From an uncultured Anaerolineaceae bacterium (GTDB lineage: Bacteria; Chloroflexota; Anaerolineae; Anaerolineales; Anaerolineaceae), in contig CALIHP010000012.1 in assembly GCA_938020565.1 (NCBI GenBank), positions 9,111 through 73,110 on the forward strand: a stretch of 64,000 bases of DNA, given 5' to 3'. The notes under the pieces are model-generated. The model was not told the origin of the DNA. It worked only from the letters and a program-made list of their open reading frames with translations, and ran no database searches. Both the position numbers and the translations under genes were made by a program. Below, in pieces: positions 34,146 through 42,637 of the stretch (its first letter is position 1; each line of letters opens with the position of its first letter).

Positions 34146-35727
34146 CTACGACGCTTTGCGAAGCCTGAAAGCGGAAGCTTATCCGAAACTCTGCGCCCGG
34201 CTCGATACGGTTCCAACCGTTTTCCGGGATGAGGACGGGAGTTATAAACTCCGGGGCGACTATTTTGAGAAACAGACGCGGATTGTATTGAAGAACTGCG
34301 AGGTGATCGATCCTGAAAATATCGAAGAATATATTGCGCTCGGCGGGTATCAGGCGCTGGCCGATCTTCTCGAACGGAAAGCGACGGGAAAGGAAATTGT
34401 CGACGAAATGACCCGGTCCGGACTGCGCGGGCGCGGCGGGGCGGGCTTCCCGACGGGGCGGAAATGGGCGGAAGCGCTGAAGCATGACGCTGATCATAAA
34501 TACGTCATCTGCAACGCGGATGAGGGCGATCCGGGCGCGTACATGGATCGGTCGGTCCTTGAAAACGACCCGCATTCCGTCCTGGAGGGCATGGCGATCG
34601 CCGGGCTGGGGATCGGCGCGGATCATGGTTACGTTTACGTTCGCGCGGAATATCCGAATGCGGTGAAGCGGCTGAATATCGCGATCGCCGCGGCGGAGGA
34701 GCTGGGCCTGCTGGGGAATAATATCCTCGGATCCGGCTTCTCGTTCAATATCGAGCTGCGGCTGGGCGCGGGCGCGTTCGTCTGCGGCGAGGGAACCGCG
34801 CTGATGGAATCGATCGAGGGCCGGCGCGGGATGCCGCGAAATAAGGTTTACCGGACGGCGGAACGCGGGCTTTTCGATAAGCCGACGATTATCAACAACG
34901 TTGAAACGCTTTCCAACGTGCATCATATCTATCTTCATGGCGCCGACTGGTTCGCCGGTTTCGGGACGCCGAAATCGACGGGAACGAAGGTTTTTTCGGT
35001 CGTCGGAAAAGTCAGGAACGCGGGGCTGGTCGAAGTCCCGATGGGAACGTCGCTGACAGAGATCATATACGATATTTCCGGAGGGATCAGGAACGATCGC
35101 AGGATTAAAGCGGTTCAGACCGGCGGGCCCTCCGGCGGCTGTATCCCCGCGGAGCTGATCCCGACGACGAACGTCGATTTCGAATCGCTGGCGGCGATCG
35201 GCTCGATTATGGGATCGGGCGGGCTTGTCGTCATGGACGAAACCGACTGCATGGTCGATATTTCGCGCTTTTTCATGGATTTTACCGTCGAGGAATCCTG
35301 TGGGAAATGTACCCCTTGCCGAATCGGGAACAAGCGCGTTCTGGAGATGCTGGAAAAGTTTATTGCAGGGAAAGGCGAGATGCGCGACCTGACAAGGCTT
35401 CAGGAGCTCTGCGAGATGATCCGCGATACGTCGCTCTGCGGCCTGGGTCAGGCGGCGCCGAATCCGGTTTTGTCCACGCTGAAATATTTCCGGGACGAAT
35501 ACGTTTCGCATGTCCGGGATAAGCGCTGTACGGCGGGCGTCTGCAAGAAGCTGATGACGTATGTCATTCTCGACGGCTGCGTCGGCTGCGGAAAGTGCAA
35601 GATTAATTGTCCGGTCTCCTGTATTACCGGCGAACGGAAACAGAAGCATTTTATCGATCCGGCCGTCTGCATCCGCTGTGGATTGTGCGCTGCGAAGTGC
35701 CCGGTGCATGCGATCGAACTGGCGTAA
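34138..35727 (+). CDS. hydB: NAD(P)-linked hydrogenase subunit HydB (NuoF-like)
   Basis: 529 residues. It holds the FMN/NADH site (GLRGRGGAGFPTGRKW, then CNADEGDPGAYMDR), the NuoF [4Fe-4S] motif ESCGKCTPCR, and a C-terminal two-cluster ferredoxin domain (CVGCGKCKINCP and CIRCGLCAAKCP). This module passes electrons between NADH, ferredoxin and the hydrogenase subunit. Compared with Thermotoga or Acetobacterium HydB (about 600 residues) it lacks the N-terminal thioredoxin-like [2Fe-2S] domain: only about 100 residues with two Cys precede the flavin motif. Overlaps hydC; 30 bases before hydA. Confidence 0.94.
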   Translation: MLNYDALRSLKAEAYPKLCARLDTVPTVFRDEDGSYKLRGDYFEKQTRIVLKNCEVIDPENIEEYIALGGYQALADLLERKATGKEIVDEMTRSGLRGRGGAGFPTGRKWAEALKHDADHKYVICNADEGDPGAYMDRSVLENDPHSVLEGMAIAGLGIGADHGYVYVRAEYPNAVKRLNIAIAAAEELGLLGNNILGSGFSFNIELRLGAGAFVCGEGTALMESIEGRRGMPRNKVYRTAERGLFDKPTIINNVETLSNVHHIYLHGADWFAGFGTPKSTGTKVFSVVGKVRNAGLVEVPMGTSLTEIIYDISGGIRNDRRIKAVQTGGPSGGCIPAELIPTTNVDFESLAAIGSIMGSGGLVVMDETDCMVDISRFFMDFTVEESCGKCTPCRIGNKRVLEMLEKFIAGKGEMRDLTRLQELCEMIRDTSLCGLGQAAPNPVLSTLKYFRDEYVSHVRDKRCTAGVCKKLMTYVILDGCVGCGKCKINCPVSCITGERKQKHFIDPAVCIRCGLCAAKCPVHAIELA

Positions 35728-35757
35728 GGAAGAAGCGGGAGAAAGGCATCTGACGAC

Positions 35758-37488
35758 ATGATCACTTTTAAAATTAACGATCAGGAAGTTACCGTTCCGG
35801 AGGGGACGACGATTTTAAACGCCGCGAATTCAGTGGGGATCAAGATTCCGTCGCTCTGTTTCCTCAAGGAGCAGCAGGGAGTCGAGTTCCAGAGCGCTTC
35901 CTGCCGCGTCTGCATGGTCGAGGAACCGGGACGGCAGAAGATGCTGGCGGCCTGCTCGACGAAGGCCTGGAACGGGCTCCAGGTCCGGACCGATACGCCG
36001 CGCGTGATTAAAACGCGGCGGGCGATGATCGAGCTGCTCCTCTCGAATCATCCGAAGGACTGCCTGATCTGCCATAAAAACGGCGACTGCGAGCTGCAAA
36101 GCCTGGCGGCGGAATGCGGCGTGCGGGAGGTTCCGTTCCAGGGCGAGATGAACAATTGCAGAATTGATCATTCTTCGCTCTCAATTGTCCGCGATATGAA
36201 TAAATGCATTCTCTGCAAGCGCTGTCAGGAGGTTTGCACCAATGTGCAGTCGGTTGGCTGTCTGACTGACGTCGGCCGCGGTTTCCATACCGTCGTCGGG
36301 ACGGCGTTCGATATGCCGATGATCGATACGACGTGTACCTTCTGCGGCCAGTGCCTGGCGGTCTGCCCGACCGGAGCGCTGGCGGAAGTCGATAACACTT
36401 CGAAGGTCTGGGACGCGCTCGTTTCCGGGAAAAAAGTTGTCGTCCAGACCGCGCCGGCGGTCCGGGTTGCGCTGGGCGAAATGTTCGGGATGGAGCCTGG
36501 CGAAGTCGTGACCGGGAAAATGGTCGGGGCGCTGCGGATGCTGGGGTTCGACTATGTTTATGATACGAACTTTGCCGCCGACGTGACGATTATGGAAGAG
36601 GCCGCCGAGCTGGTTCATCGACTGAAGCATGGCGGCGTGCTGCCGATCCTGACGTCCTGCTGCCCGTCCTGGATTAAATTCATCGAGCATAACTTCGGCG
36701 ACATGCTGGAAATTCCGTCCAGCTGTAAGTCGCCGCACGAGATGTTCGGGGCGTTGGCGAAGACATATCTGGCGGACCGGCTGAAGATCGATCGCGAGGA
36801 TATGGTTGTCGTCTCGGTTATGCCCTGCGTCGCGAAGAAGTACGAATCGGCGCGGCCGGAGCTTTCGGTTGACGGCGCGTCCGACGTCGATATCGTGATT
36901 TCAACGCGCGAGCTGGGGCACATGCTCAAGGAGATCGGCGTCCGGTTCGACGCGGTCCCGGACAGCGAGTTTGACGATTTCATGGGCGAGTCGTCGGGCG
37001 CGGGAACAATTTTCGGCGTCACCGGCGGCGTTCTGGAAGCGACGCTGCGGACGGCGTACGAATGGATTACTGGCGAAACGCTCGATCAGGTCGTTTTTGA
37101 GGATCTCCGCGGATATCGGAACGTCAAGTCGGCGACGATCGATATTCAGGGGAAACCGTTCCGTGTTGCTTCGGCGAGCGGGCTGAAAAACGCGCGGATG
37201 CTGCTGAACCAGATTCGGTCCGGCGAGGAAAAATTCGATGCGATCGAGATTATGGCGTGCCCGGGCGGCTGTATCGCGGGCGGCGGTCAGCCATCGGTTC
37301 ATCAGGATTACACGATTCTCGAAAAGCGCATGGCGGCGATTTACAGGATCGACGAACGCAAGGTCATCCGCCAGTCGCATAAGAACCCGAGCGTGATCCG
37401 GCTGTACGACGAATTTATCGGCGAGCCCTACGGCGAAAAAGCGCATGCGCTGCTGCATACGGAATTCAAGATGCGGACGAAGATGTAG
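35758..37488 (+). CDS. hydA: [FeFe] hydrogenase catalytic subunit HydA
   Basis: 576 residues. An N-terminal [2Fe-2S] domain (CRVCMVE and neighbouring Cys), a His-ligated [4Fe-4S] site (HPKDCLICHKNGDC), two further [4Fe-4S] motifs (CILCKRCQEVC, CTFCGQCLAVCP), then the H-cluster domain with L1 TSCCPSW, L2 MPCVAKKYE and L3 MACPGGCIAGGGQP. The C-terminus (KAHALLHTEF) matches the small-subunit-like end of monomeric hydrogenases, without the extra C-terminal [2Fe-2S] domain of Thermotoga HydA. It forms or oxidises hydrogen in the cytoplasm. Maturases HydE, HydF and HydG are not in the window. The ribosome site is GAAAGGC. Confidence 0.97.
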   Translation: MITFKINDQEVTVPEGTTILNAANSVGIKIPSLCFLKEQQGVEFQSASCRVCMVEEPGRQKMLAACSTKAWNGLQVRTDTPRVIKTRRAMIELLLSNHPKDCLICHKNGDCELQSLAAECGVREVPFQGEMNNCRIDHSSLSIVRDMNKCILCKRCQEVCTNVQSVGCLTDVGRGFHTVVGTAFDMPMIDTTCTFCGQCLAVCPTGALAEVDNTSKVWDALVSGKKVVVQTAPAVRVALGEMFGMEPGEVVTGKMVGALRMLGFDYVYDTNFAADVTIMEEAAELVHRLKHGGVLPILTSCCPSWIKFIEHNFGDMLEIPSSCKSPHEMFGALAKTYLADRLKIDREDMVVVSVMPCVAKKYESARPELSVDGASDVDIVISTRELGHMLKEIGVRFDAVPDSEFDDFMGESSGAGTIFGVTGGVLEATLRTAYEWITGETLDQVVFEDLRGYRNVKSATIDIQGKPFRVASASGLKNARMLLNQIRSGEEKFDAIEIMACPGGCIAGGGQPSVHQDYTILEKRMAAIYRIDERKVIRQSHKNPSVIRLYDEFIGEPYGEKAHALLHTEFKMRTKM

Positions 37489-37498
37489 ACCGGTTGAG

Positions 37499-37532
37499 GG
37501 GAGGGGAAAGAAGCTGACGTTTCTCCCCTCCC
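37499..37532 (+). terminator. Hairpin after hydA
   Basis: GGGAGGGGA (37499-37507) pairs with TCCCCTCCC (37524-37532), without a T-tract, 11 bases after the hydA stop. The following 37533-37715 stretch has an open frame of about 60 codons with no ribosome site and no recognisable product; I treat it as non-coding. Confidence 0.55.
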
Positions 37533-37728
37533 ATGCGCTGTCTGGATCCGGAATTTGCATGGGCGGACGATGCTGGACGAATTTTCATTAAGGTACGAAG
37601 ACCTTTGCGGTGTGAAAAATTCAGCCTGACCGAAGGTTCGATCCGCGGATCAAATCGATGCCGCTTAAATATGAACACATGTTTTATCCGCTTCGACAAA
37701 TGCGGCGAAACGTGATATGCTTTCCGCT

Positions 37729-37983
37729 ATGCAGAGCGGAGAACGAAAACGGCGGGTTCAGGCCTCGGAGCTGGGGACGTATCTTTACTGCGCGCGGGCG
37801 CTGGGATACCGGCGCGCCGGGGCCCCATCGGAAAACCGTGCGCAGATGGAAGCCGGGGAGCTCGACCACGACCGGCTCAGCCGGTCGGCGCGGCGGATCC
37901 GCGTTTCGGTATCCGTGTTGGCTGCGTTTCTTGTGCTTGCCCTGCTGACGCTTTGGGTGGTCCTGCGATCGGAGGGCGGATGA
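37729..37983 (+). CDS. Membrane-anchored Cas4/PD-(D/E)XK-like protein, N-terminal half
   Basis: About 84 residues. RRVQASELGTYLYCARALGYRR is the standard opening of Cas4/DUF83-type exonucleases (entry helix with the first iron-sulfur Cys), followed by ENRAQMEAGELDHDRLSR, the matching Glu/Gly/His helix. Instead of continuing into the nuclease core, the protein ends in a membrane helix (VSVLAAFLVLALLTLWVVL) and stops. The next gene starts within the stop codon (ATGA) and carries the rest of the domain. ATG 37729 is seven bases after a TGATATGCT extended -10 and has no ribosome site, so it may be leaderless; ATG 37717 lies inside that promoter. Confidence 0.75.
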   Translation: MQSGERKRRVQASELGTYLYCARALGYRRAGAPSENRAQMEAGELDHDRLSRSARRIRVSVSVLAAFLVLALLTLWVVLRSEGG

Positions 37984-38510
37984 GCCGGTTTGGACTGGTT
38001 CCAATCCTGATTGCGCTGATCGTCGGGTGCGCTGCGGCGCTGATCGCGCTGATCGCCGCCGGCCGGCGCGGGCGGATCCCCTGGCGGCGGGTCCGTTACG
38101 ACGACGCAGCGCGGCGTGGACGGAAACCGGAGAGGACGTATTATGACGCGGAGACGGGGCTCAGCGGGAAACCGGATTTTATTATCGACGGCTGGGGAAC
38201 GTCGACGCCGGTCGAGGTTAAAAGCGGACGGACGCCGGATTCGCCATATCCGGGTCACGTGATGCAGCTGACGGCGTACTGTTACCTGATCGAGCGCTGC
38301 GACGGGCGGAGCGTTCGCCGGGGAATTTTACGTTATCCCGAGACCTCTTTCGAAATTTCGTATACAATTGAGTTGCGCCGCCGCCTGCTGGCGACGCTGG
38401 AGGCGCTCCGGAAGGCGGAAGCGGAAGGCTATCCCCGGACGCATCGCGATTTTACGAAGTGCCGCGGCTGCGGGTACCGATCGCACTGCGACGAGAGGTT
38501 AGGAAGCTGA
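37980..38510 (+). CDS. Membrane-anchored Cas4/PD-(D/E)XK-like protein, C-terminal half
   Basis: 176 residues. An N-terminal membrane helix (FGLVPILIALIVGCAAALIALIA, in part) is followed by the PD-(D/E)XK core: GLSGKPDFIID then TPVEVKSGR gives Asp, Glu and Lys of the active site, then HVMQLTAYCYLIE, the Cas4-family QxxxY motif. The C-terminal cysteines CRGCGYRSHC supply three of the four Fe-S ligands; the fourth would be the Cys in YLYC of the preceding protein. Together the two genes make one Cas4-like domain interrupted by two membrane segments. No CRISPR array or other cas gene is present, so an adaptation role is unlikely. Two bases before nadK. Confidence 0.78.
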   Translation: MSRFGLVPILIALIVGCAAALIALIAAGRRGRIPWRRVRYDDAARRGRKPERTYYDAETGLSGKPDFIIDGWGTSTPVEVKSGRTPDSPYPGHVMQLTAYCYLIERCDGRSVRRGILRYPETSFEISYTIELRRRLLATLEALRKAEAEGYPRTHRDFTKCRGCGYRSHCDERLGS

Positions 38511-38511
38511 G

Positions 38512-39405
38512 ATGAAATCTCCGACCCGAAAACCGAGGAATATCGCTGTCGTCTGGCATGGCAGTATTGAAGGCGCGGAAAGCGTCGCGCGCGAGATCGC
38601 CGCGGCGATCGAAACGGACAGCTCCGGCCGGGCTTCGGCGGAATGTTCCCCGCTTCATGACGAAGCGTTCCGGATGCGGCTGAAACAATATACGTACGAT
38701 CTGGTCATAACGCTGGGCGGAGATGGAACGATGCTGCGGACCGGACGGCTCTGCGCTCCGCTGAAGGTCCCGATCTGCGGCGTGAACCTGGGGAGCTTCG
38801 GTTTCATGATGGAGCTGCCGAAAAACGGCTGGCGGGAGGCGATTCCGGCGCTGATCGACGGAAGGTTCCGGATCGAGACGCGGATGATGATTCATGTCGA
38901 CGTGATCCGTCCTTCAGGGCTGACGGTAAGCCGCGACGTCTTAAACGACGCGGTCATTGCGCGAGGAATGGACGTGCGTCCGGTTCGGACCGTCGTTCGC
39001 GTCAACGGGAATTTCCTGACGGAATATGTTTCCGATGGATTGATCGCGTCGACGGCGACCGGTTCAACCGCATATGCGATGGCGGTTGGCGGGCCGATTA
39101 TCGAACCGGAGATGCGGACGATCCTGCTGATTCCGATCGCGCCGCATCTGTCGCTGAACCACGGCCTGATTCTCCAGCCGCACGATGTGATTGAATGCAC
39201 CTGCCGGAGCCGCGACGTGACGGTTTTATCGCTGGACGGGGGGCCCTCGATTCAGGTCGCGGAAGAGGATAAAATCCGGATCACTGCTTCCGATGATTCG
39301 GCTTATTTCGTTCGGATCAGCTCGGACGGCTTTTTCTACCGGAACTTTATTCAGTACATGCAGCGGAACCCGAGCGCGGTTCAGTCGCGGACGCCGCCCG
39401 CTTAA
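38512..39405 (+). CDS. nadK: NAD kinase
   Basis: 297 residues. It phosphorylates NAD to NADP. Conserved motifs are TLGGDGTMLR (GGDG), the NLGSFGFMMEL segment, and DGLIASTATGSTAYAMAVGGP for substrate binding. The N-terminus has the Rossmann-like IAVVWHGSIEGAESVAREIA. Length and motif order are normal. The ribosome site is TTAGGAAG. It starts two bases after the Cas4-like gene and is probably in one operon with it. Confidence 0.96.
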   Translation: MKSPTRKPRNIAVVWHGSIEGAESVAREIAAAIETDSSGRASAECSPLHDEAFRMRLKQYTYDLVITLGGDGTMLRTGRLCAPLKVPICGVNLGSFGFMMELPKNGWREAIPALIDGRFRIETRMMIHVDVIRPSGLTVSRDVLNDAVIARGMDVRPVRTVVRVNGNFLTEYVSDGLIASTATGSTAYAMAVGGPIIEPEMRTILLIPIAPHLSLNHGLILQPHDVIECTCRSRDVTVLSLDGGPSIQVAEEDKIRITASDDSAYFVRISSDGFFYRNFIQYMQRNPSAVQSRTPPA

Positions 39406-39444
39406 GCCGTTCCGCAGATTGGCAGAGACCACAGAAGGAATGAT

Positions 39445-39990
39445 ATGACGGAAAACTTTGATTCACCCGATGAACTCAGCGTGACCGCCGATATGACCTG
39501 CTACAGGCATCCGGACCGGGTCACCGCGCTGCGCTGCCATTCGTGCCTGAACCCGATCTGTCCGGATTGCGCGCGGACGTCGCCGACCGGATATATCTGT
39601 CCGGATTGTCTTGAACGGGGACGGAAGCGCTTTGAAACGGCGCAGGGGCGGGACTATCCGCTTGCGGGCGGGGTCTCGTTCGTTTTGGGTCTGGCCGGCT
39701 ATTGGCTGACGGCGCGGCTTCCCTTCAGCAGTATCTGGATTTCGCTGATCGGCGGATGGCTGGTCGGGATGGCGATTGCGAACGTTGTTCGCGTCGTAAC
39801 TGAGAAGCGGCGGTCGCCGAAGCTGGTTTGGACGATTGTGGGGAGCGCCGGGCTTGGCGCGCTGATATTCGCGCTGCCGGGAATCTGGTTCGGGGACTGG
39901 TACGGGGCGATTCATCTGGCGCTTTTTATCGCGGCGGCGGGACGGGCGATTGCTTTCGGGTATGGAATCGGACTGCGGATTGGAAAGTAA
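39445..39990 (+). CDS. B-box zinc-finger membrane protein
   Basis: 181 residues. The N-terminal 60 residues form a B-box-like zinc finger (CYRHPDRVTALRCHSCLNPICPDCARTS in part, then YICPDC), followed by three or four membrane helices (GVSFVLGLAGYWLTA, WISLIGGWLVGMAIANVV, TIVGSAGLGALIFALPG, LALFIAAAGRAIAFGYG). Such proteins are widespread in Chloroflexota and Actinobacteria; function is unknown. The ribosome site is GAAGGAATG. It lies between nadK and recN. Confidence 0.82.
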   Translation: MTENFDSPDELSVTADMTCYRHPDRVTALRCHSCLNPICPDCARTSPTGYICPDCLERGRKRFETAQGRDYPLAGGVSFVLGLAGYWLTARLPFSSIWISLIGGWLVGMAIANVVRVVTEKRRSPKLVWTIVGSAGLGALIFALPGIWFGDWYGAIHLALFIAAAGRAIAFGYGIGLRIGK

Positions 39991-40060
39991 GGATGGGCTT
40001 TCCGGGCAGTTTTCGGGCTGAGAAGCTTCGGAGAACCTGGAGAAGAAGGCGGATACATAC

Positions 40061-41797
40061 GTGTTAAAGAGATTGACGATCCAAAATTTCGCGCTGATAT
40101 CCTCGCTGGACGTATCGTTCTGCGACGGATTGAACGTACTGACCGGCGAGACCGGGGCGGGAAAATCGATCGTTTTGGACGCGCTGTCGGCGGTGCTTGG
40201 CGGGAAGGCCGACGTTGAAATGATCCGAGCCGGCGAGAATCGCGCGGTTATCGAAGCGACGTTTCAATATACGTCGATTCGCGCCGCGATGAACGAATAT
40301 CTTGATGCGGGCGATTTGCTGGACGAGCCGGAGGACGACGAAATCGTCCTGAGCCGCGAGATTCGGACGACCGGAAGGAGCAGCGCGCGGGTTAACGGGC
40401 GCGCGGTCACGCAGGCGATTATCCGCGAAATCGGCGGCTTCCTCGTCGATATCCACGGTCAGTCGGATCATTTATCCCTCCTGACCCCAGGGTCGCATCT
40501 GGCGCTGATCGATCGTTTCGCGGATAATGCGCAGCTGCTCAGCGATTACCGCGCGCAGCTTAAAGCTTACCGTGAAGCGCAGTCCGAGCTTCAGGCGCTC
40601 GCGGGAAGCGACGCGGAAAAGGAACGCCGCCGCGAGATGATCCTCTATCAGCTTGATGAAATCGACGGCGCGAAGCTGAAGCGCGGGGAGGAAGAGCCGC
40701 TGACGCTCGAACGGGACCGGATCGGAAACGCCGAAACGCTGAATCGCTATCTTGCAAAAGGCTTTGACCTGTTAGAGGGACGCGGCGAACGTCAGCCGGG
40801 GATTGTCGACCAGCTGAACGCGCTGCAGGGCTGTCTGGACCGGATCGTGCGGCTGGACGCGGACCGGGGAGACTGGACCGAGATCGTTCTGAACCTGATC
40901 GATGCGAGCGCGAACCTGCTCGACGAGTTCCGCGCTTACCGCGAGGAGATCGATTATGATCCGAACCGGCTGACGGAGGTTGAAGAGAGGCTCCACCTGA
41001 TTCATAGTCTGGAACGGAAGTACGGGGCGACGATCGACGACGTTTCCGCGTTCGCGGAGCGAATCCGCGCGGAGCTGGAGACGATCGAAAACGCCGATGA
41101 GCGGATTCGCGTTCTCGCGGCCGAGGCGGTGAAACGGAAGGAAGCGCTTTCCGGAATCGCGGAACGCCTTTCGCTTCGGCGGCGTGAGGTCGCCGGGCGA
41201 ATCGCGGAGCGGGTCGAGGCGGAGCTGGCGGATTTGTCGATGGGGACCGCGACGTTCGAAATCAGCATGAAGCTGGAAGAGGACGCGGACGGGCTCCGGT
41301 TCGCGGATGGGCGCGCTTACGCGTTTAATTCGTCCGGATGCGACCGGGCGGAATTCATGATCGCTCCGAATCGCGGCGAAGGCGTTAAACCGCTGGCGAA
41401 GATCGCTTCCGGCGGCGAAACCTCGCGCCTGATGCTGGCGCTGAAGAATACGCTCGCGGAGGCGGACGAGATCCCGACGATGGTCTTCGACGAAATCGAC
41501 ACGGGGATCAGCGGGCGCGTCGGGGCCGCGGTCGGCGAAAAGCTTTGGCGCTTGTCAGGGAATCACCAGGTCATCTGCGTGACGCACCTGCCGCAGCTCG
41601 CCGCGTTCCGCGACGCGCATTTCAGCGTTACCAAGACCGTTCTGAACGATCGGACGGAAACCGGGCTCCGTCTCCTGAACGAGGAGGAATCGGCGCGTGA
41701 AATCGCGATGGTTCTCGGGGGGGCCGGGTCGGAAAATCTTCAGGCGGCAAAGGCGATGATTGCGGAAGCTGAGAAGCTGAAACGAAAAAATAGATGA
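40061..41797 (+). CDS. recN: DNA repair protein RecN
   Basis: 578 residues of the SMC-like ATPase used in double-strand-break repair. Walker A is GETGAGKSIVLD, and QSDHLSLL lies in the first half. A central coiled-coil region covers about 160-350, then come the signature KIASGGETSRLMLALK, Walker B TMVFDEIDTGISG and a final CVTHLPQLAAF. The start is GTG at 40061 with GAAGGCGGA upstream. A 71-base gap separates it from the preceding gene. Length is typical. Confidence 0.96.
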   Translation: MLKRLTIQNFALISSLDVSFCDGLNVLTGETGAGKSIVLDALSAVLGGKADVEMIRAGENRAVIEATFQYTSIRAAMNEYLDAGDLLDEPEDDEIVLSREIRTTGRSSARVNGRAVTQAIIREIGGFLVDIHGQSDHLSLLTPGSHLALIDRFADNAQLLSDYRAQLKAYREAQSELQALAGSDAEKERRREMILYQLDEIDGAKLKRGEEEPLTLERDRIGNAETLNRYLAKGFDLLEGRGERQPGIVDQLNALQGCLDRIVRLDADRGDWTEIVLNLIDASANLLDEFRAYREEIDYDPNRLTEVEERLHLIHSLERKYGATIDDVSAFAERIRAELETIENADERIRVLAAEAVKRKEALSGIAERLSLRRREVAGRIAERVEAELADLSMGTATFEISMKLEEDADGLRFADGRAYAFNSSGCDRAEFMIAPNRGEGVKPLAKIASGGETSRLMLALKNTLAEADEIPTMVFDEIDTGISGRVGAAVGEKLWRLSGNHQVICVTHLPQLAAFRDAHFSVTKTVLNDRTETGLRLLNEEESAREIAMVLGGAGSENLQAAKAMIAEAEKLKRKNR

Positions 41798-41811
41798 TAT
41801 AATTTCTGTGA
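41795..41811 (+). promoter_or_regulatory. Extended -10 promoter of a possibly leaderless mRNA
   Basis: TGATATAAT (41795-41803) is a consensus extended -10 that ends seven bases before ATG 41811, so the transcript should start at or next to the start codon. No ribosome site is seen, which fits a leaderless message. Confidence 0.55.
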
Positions 41812-42596
41812 TGAAAAAACTTTTCGCTTTCCCTAATTTCATCCCGCTGCTGTTGGCGCTGGCGTTGCTTATTACTGTCGTGCCGTCGGTTCATGGTCAG
41901 GCGATCGTTTCTCCCACGCCGGATTTTGACGGCAATATTTATTATATGGTTCAGGGGAACGATACCTGTTTGAGTATTTCGTTAAAAATGGGGATCGAAA
42001 TCGAAACATTGCGGCAACTGAACGATCTGGATGTCGACTGCTCGCTGATCGCGGATACGCGGCTCTTATTGGGACGGATATTGACGGCGACGCCGACGTC
42101 GGGGCCGACGCCGACGCCGACGCTCGTCTTACCGACGCCAACGCCTTACGATGGGAACGCTTCCGTCTGTATTTACCTGTTTGACGACTTAAACGGGAAT
42201 TCGACGGTTCAGGGCGGCGAAAACGGAATCGCGGGCGGCGCGGTCAGCGTGACCAAGCGCGACGGCGTTGAGAATTTTACCGGTTTGACGACGGGGATTG
42301 AAGATCTCTGTTTCCCGGAGGTTCCGGAGGGAAGATACGTTATCAGTATCGCTCTCCCGAATGAATATAATCCGACGACGGCGATGAATTACGAGATGGA
42401 AATTAAGGCCGGCGACCGGGTTCAGGTTAACTTCGGCGCTCAGAAGCAAGCCGTCCTGGAACAGAAGCTTCAAAGCGAAGCGCAGCAGGCGATTACCGAA
42501 ACGAGGTCCCCGCTTTTAGGGATTGTCGGCGGCGGATTGATCGTGCTGGCGATCGGTGTGGCGATCCTATACGGAGTTATTTCCCGGAGAGATTAG
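41811..42596 (+). CDS. LysM-domain surface protein with SdrD/Cna-like repeat
   Basis: 261 residues. An N-terminal signal sequence (FIPLLLALALLITVVPSVHGQA) is followed by one LysM domain (YYMVQGNDTCLSISLKMGIEIETLRQLND) that binds peptidoglycan glycans, a Thr/Pro linker (about 87-105), a beta-sandwich of the SdrD/Cna B type (VCIYLFDDLNGNSTVQGGENGIAGG, in part), and a C-terminal membrane helix. A structural or adhesive wall protein. A GTG immediately upstream would add one residue. It follows recN by 13 bases with its own promoter. Confidence 0.85.
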   Translation: MKKLFAFPNFIPLLLALALLITVVPSVHGQAIVSPTPDFDGNIYYMVQGNDTCLSISLKMGIEIETLRQLNDLDVDCSLIADTRLLLGRILTATPTSGPTPTPTLVLPTPTPYDGNASVCIYLFDDLNGNSTVQGGENGIAGGAVSVTKRDGVENFTGLTTGIEDLCFPEVPEGRYVISIALPNEYNPTTAMNYEMEIKAGDRVQVNFGAQKQAVLEQKLQSEAQQAITETRSPLLGIVGGGLIVLAIGVAILYGVISRRD

Positions 42597-42637
42597 ATTC
42601 CGCCTTCTTTGATTGATGAACCCGTAAGGAATTTGAA

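Noticed and set aside
34057..35709. A 550-codon open frame on the minus strand opposite hydB
   Set aside because: It is fully antisense to a gene with intact cofactor motifs, has an Arg/Pro/Gln-biased low-complexity translation and no ribosome site. Such mirror frames arise from the GC-rich codon bias and occur opposite many genes here (for example 26491-27717 and 9130-10041).
37533..37715. A 60-codon frame after hydA as a gene
   Set aside because: No ribosome site, no recognisable product, and it runs through the promoter of the Cas4-like gene.
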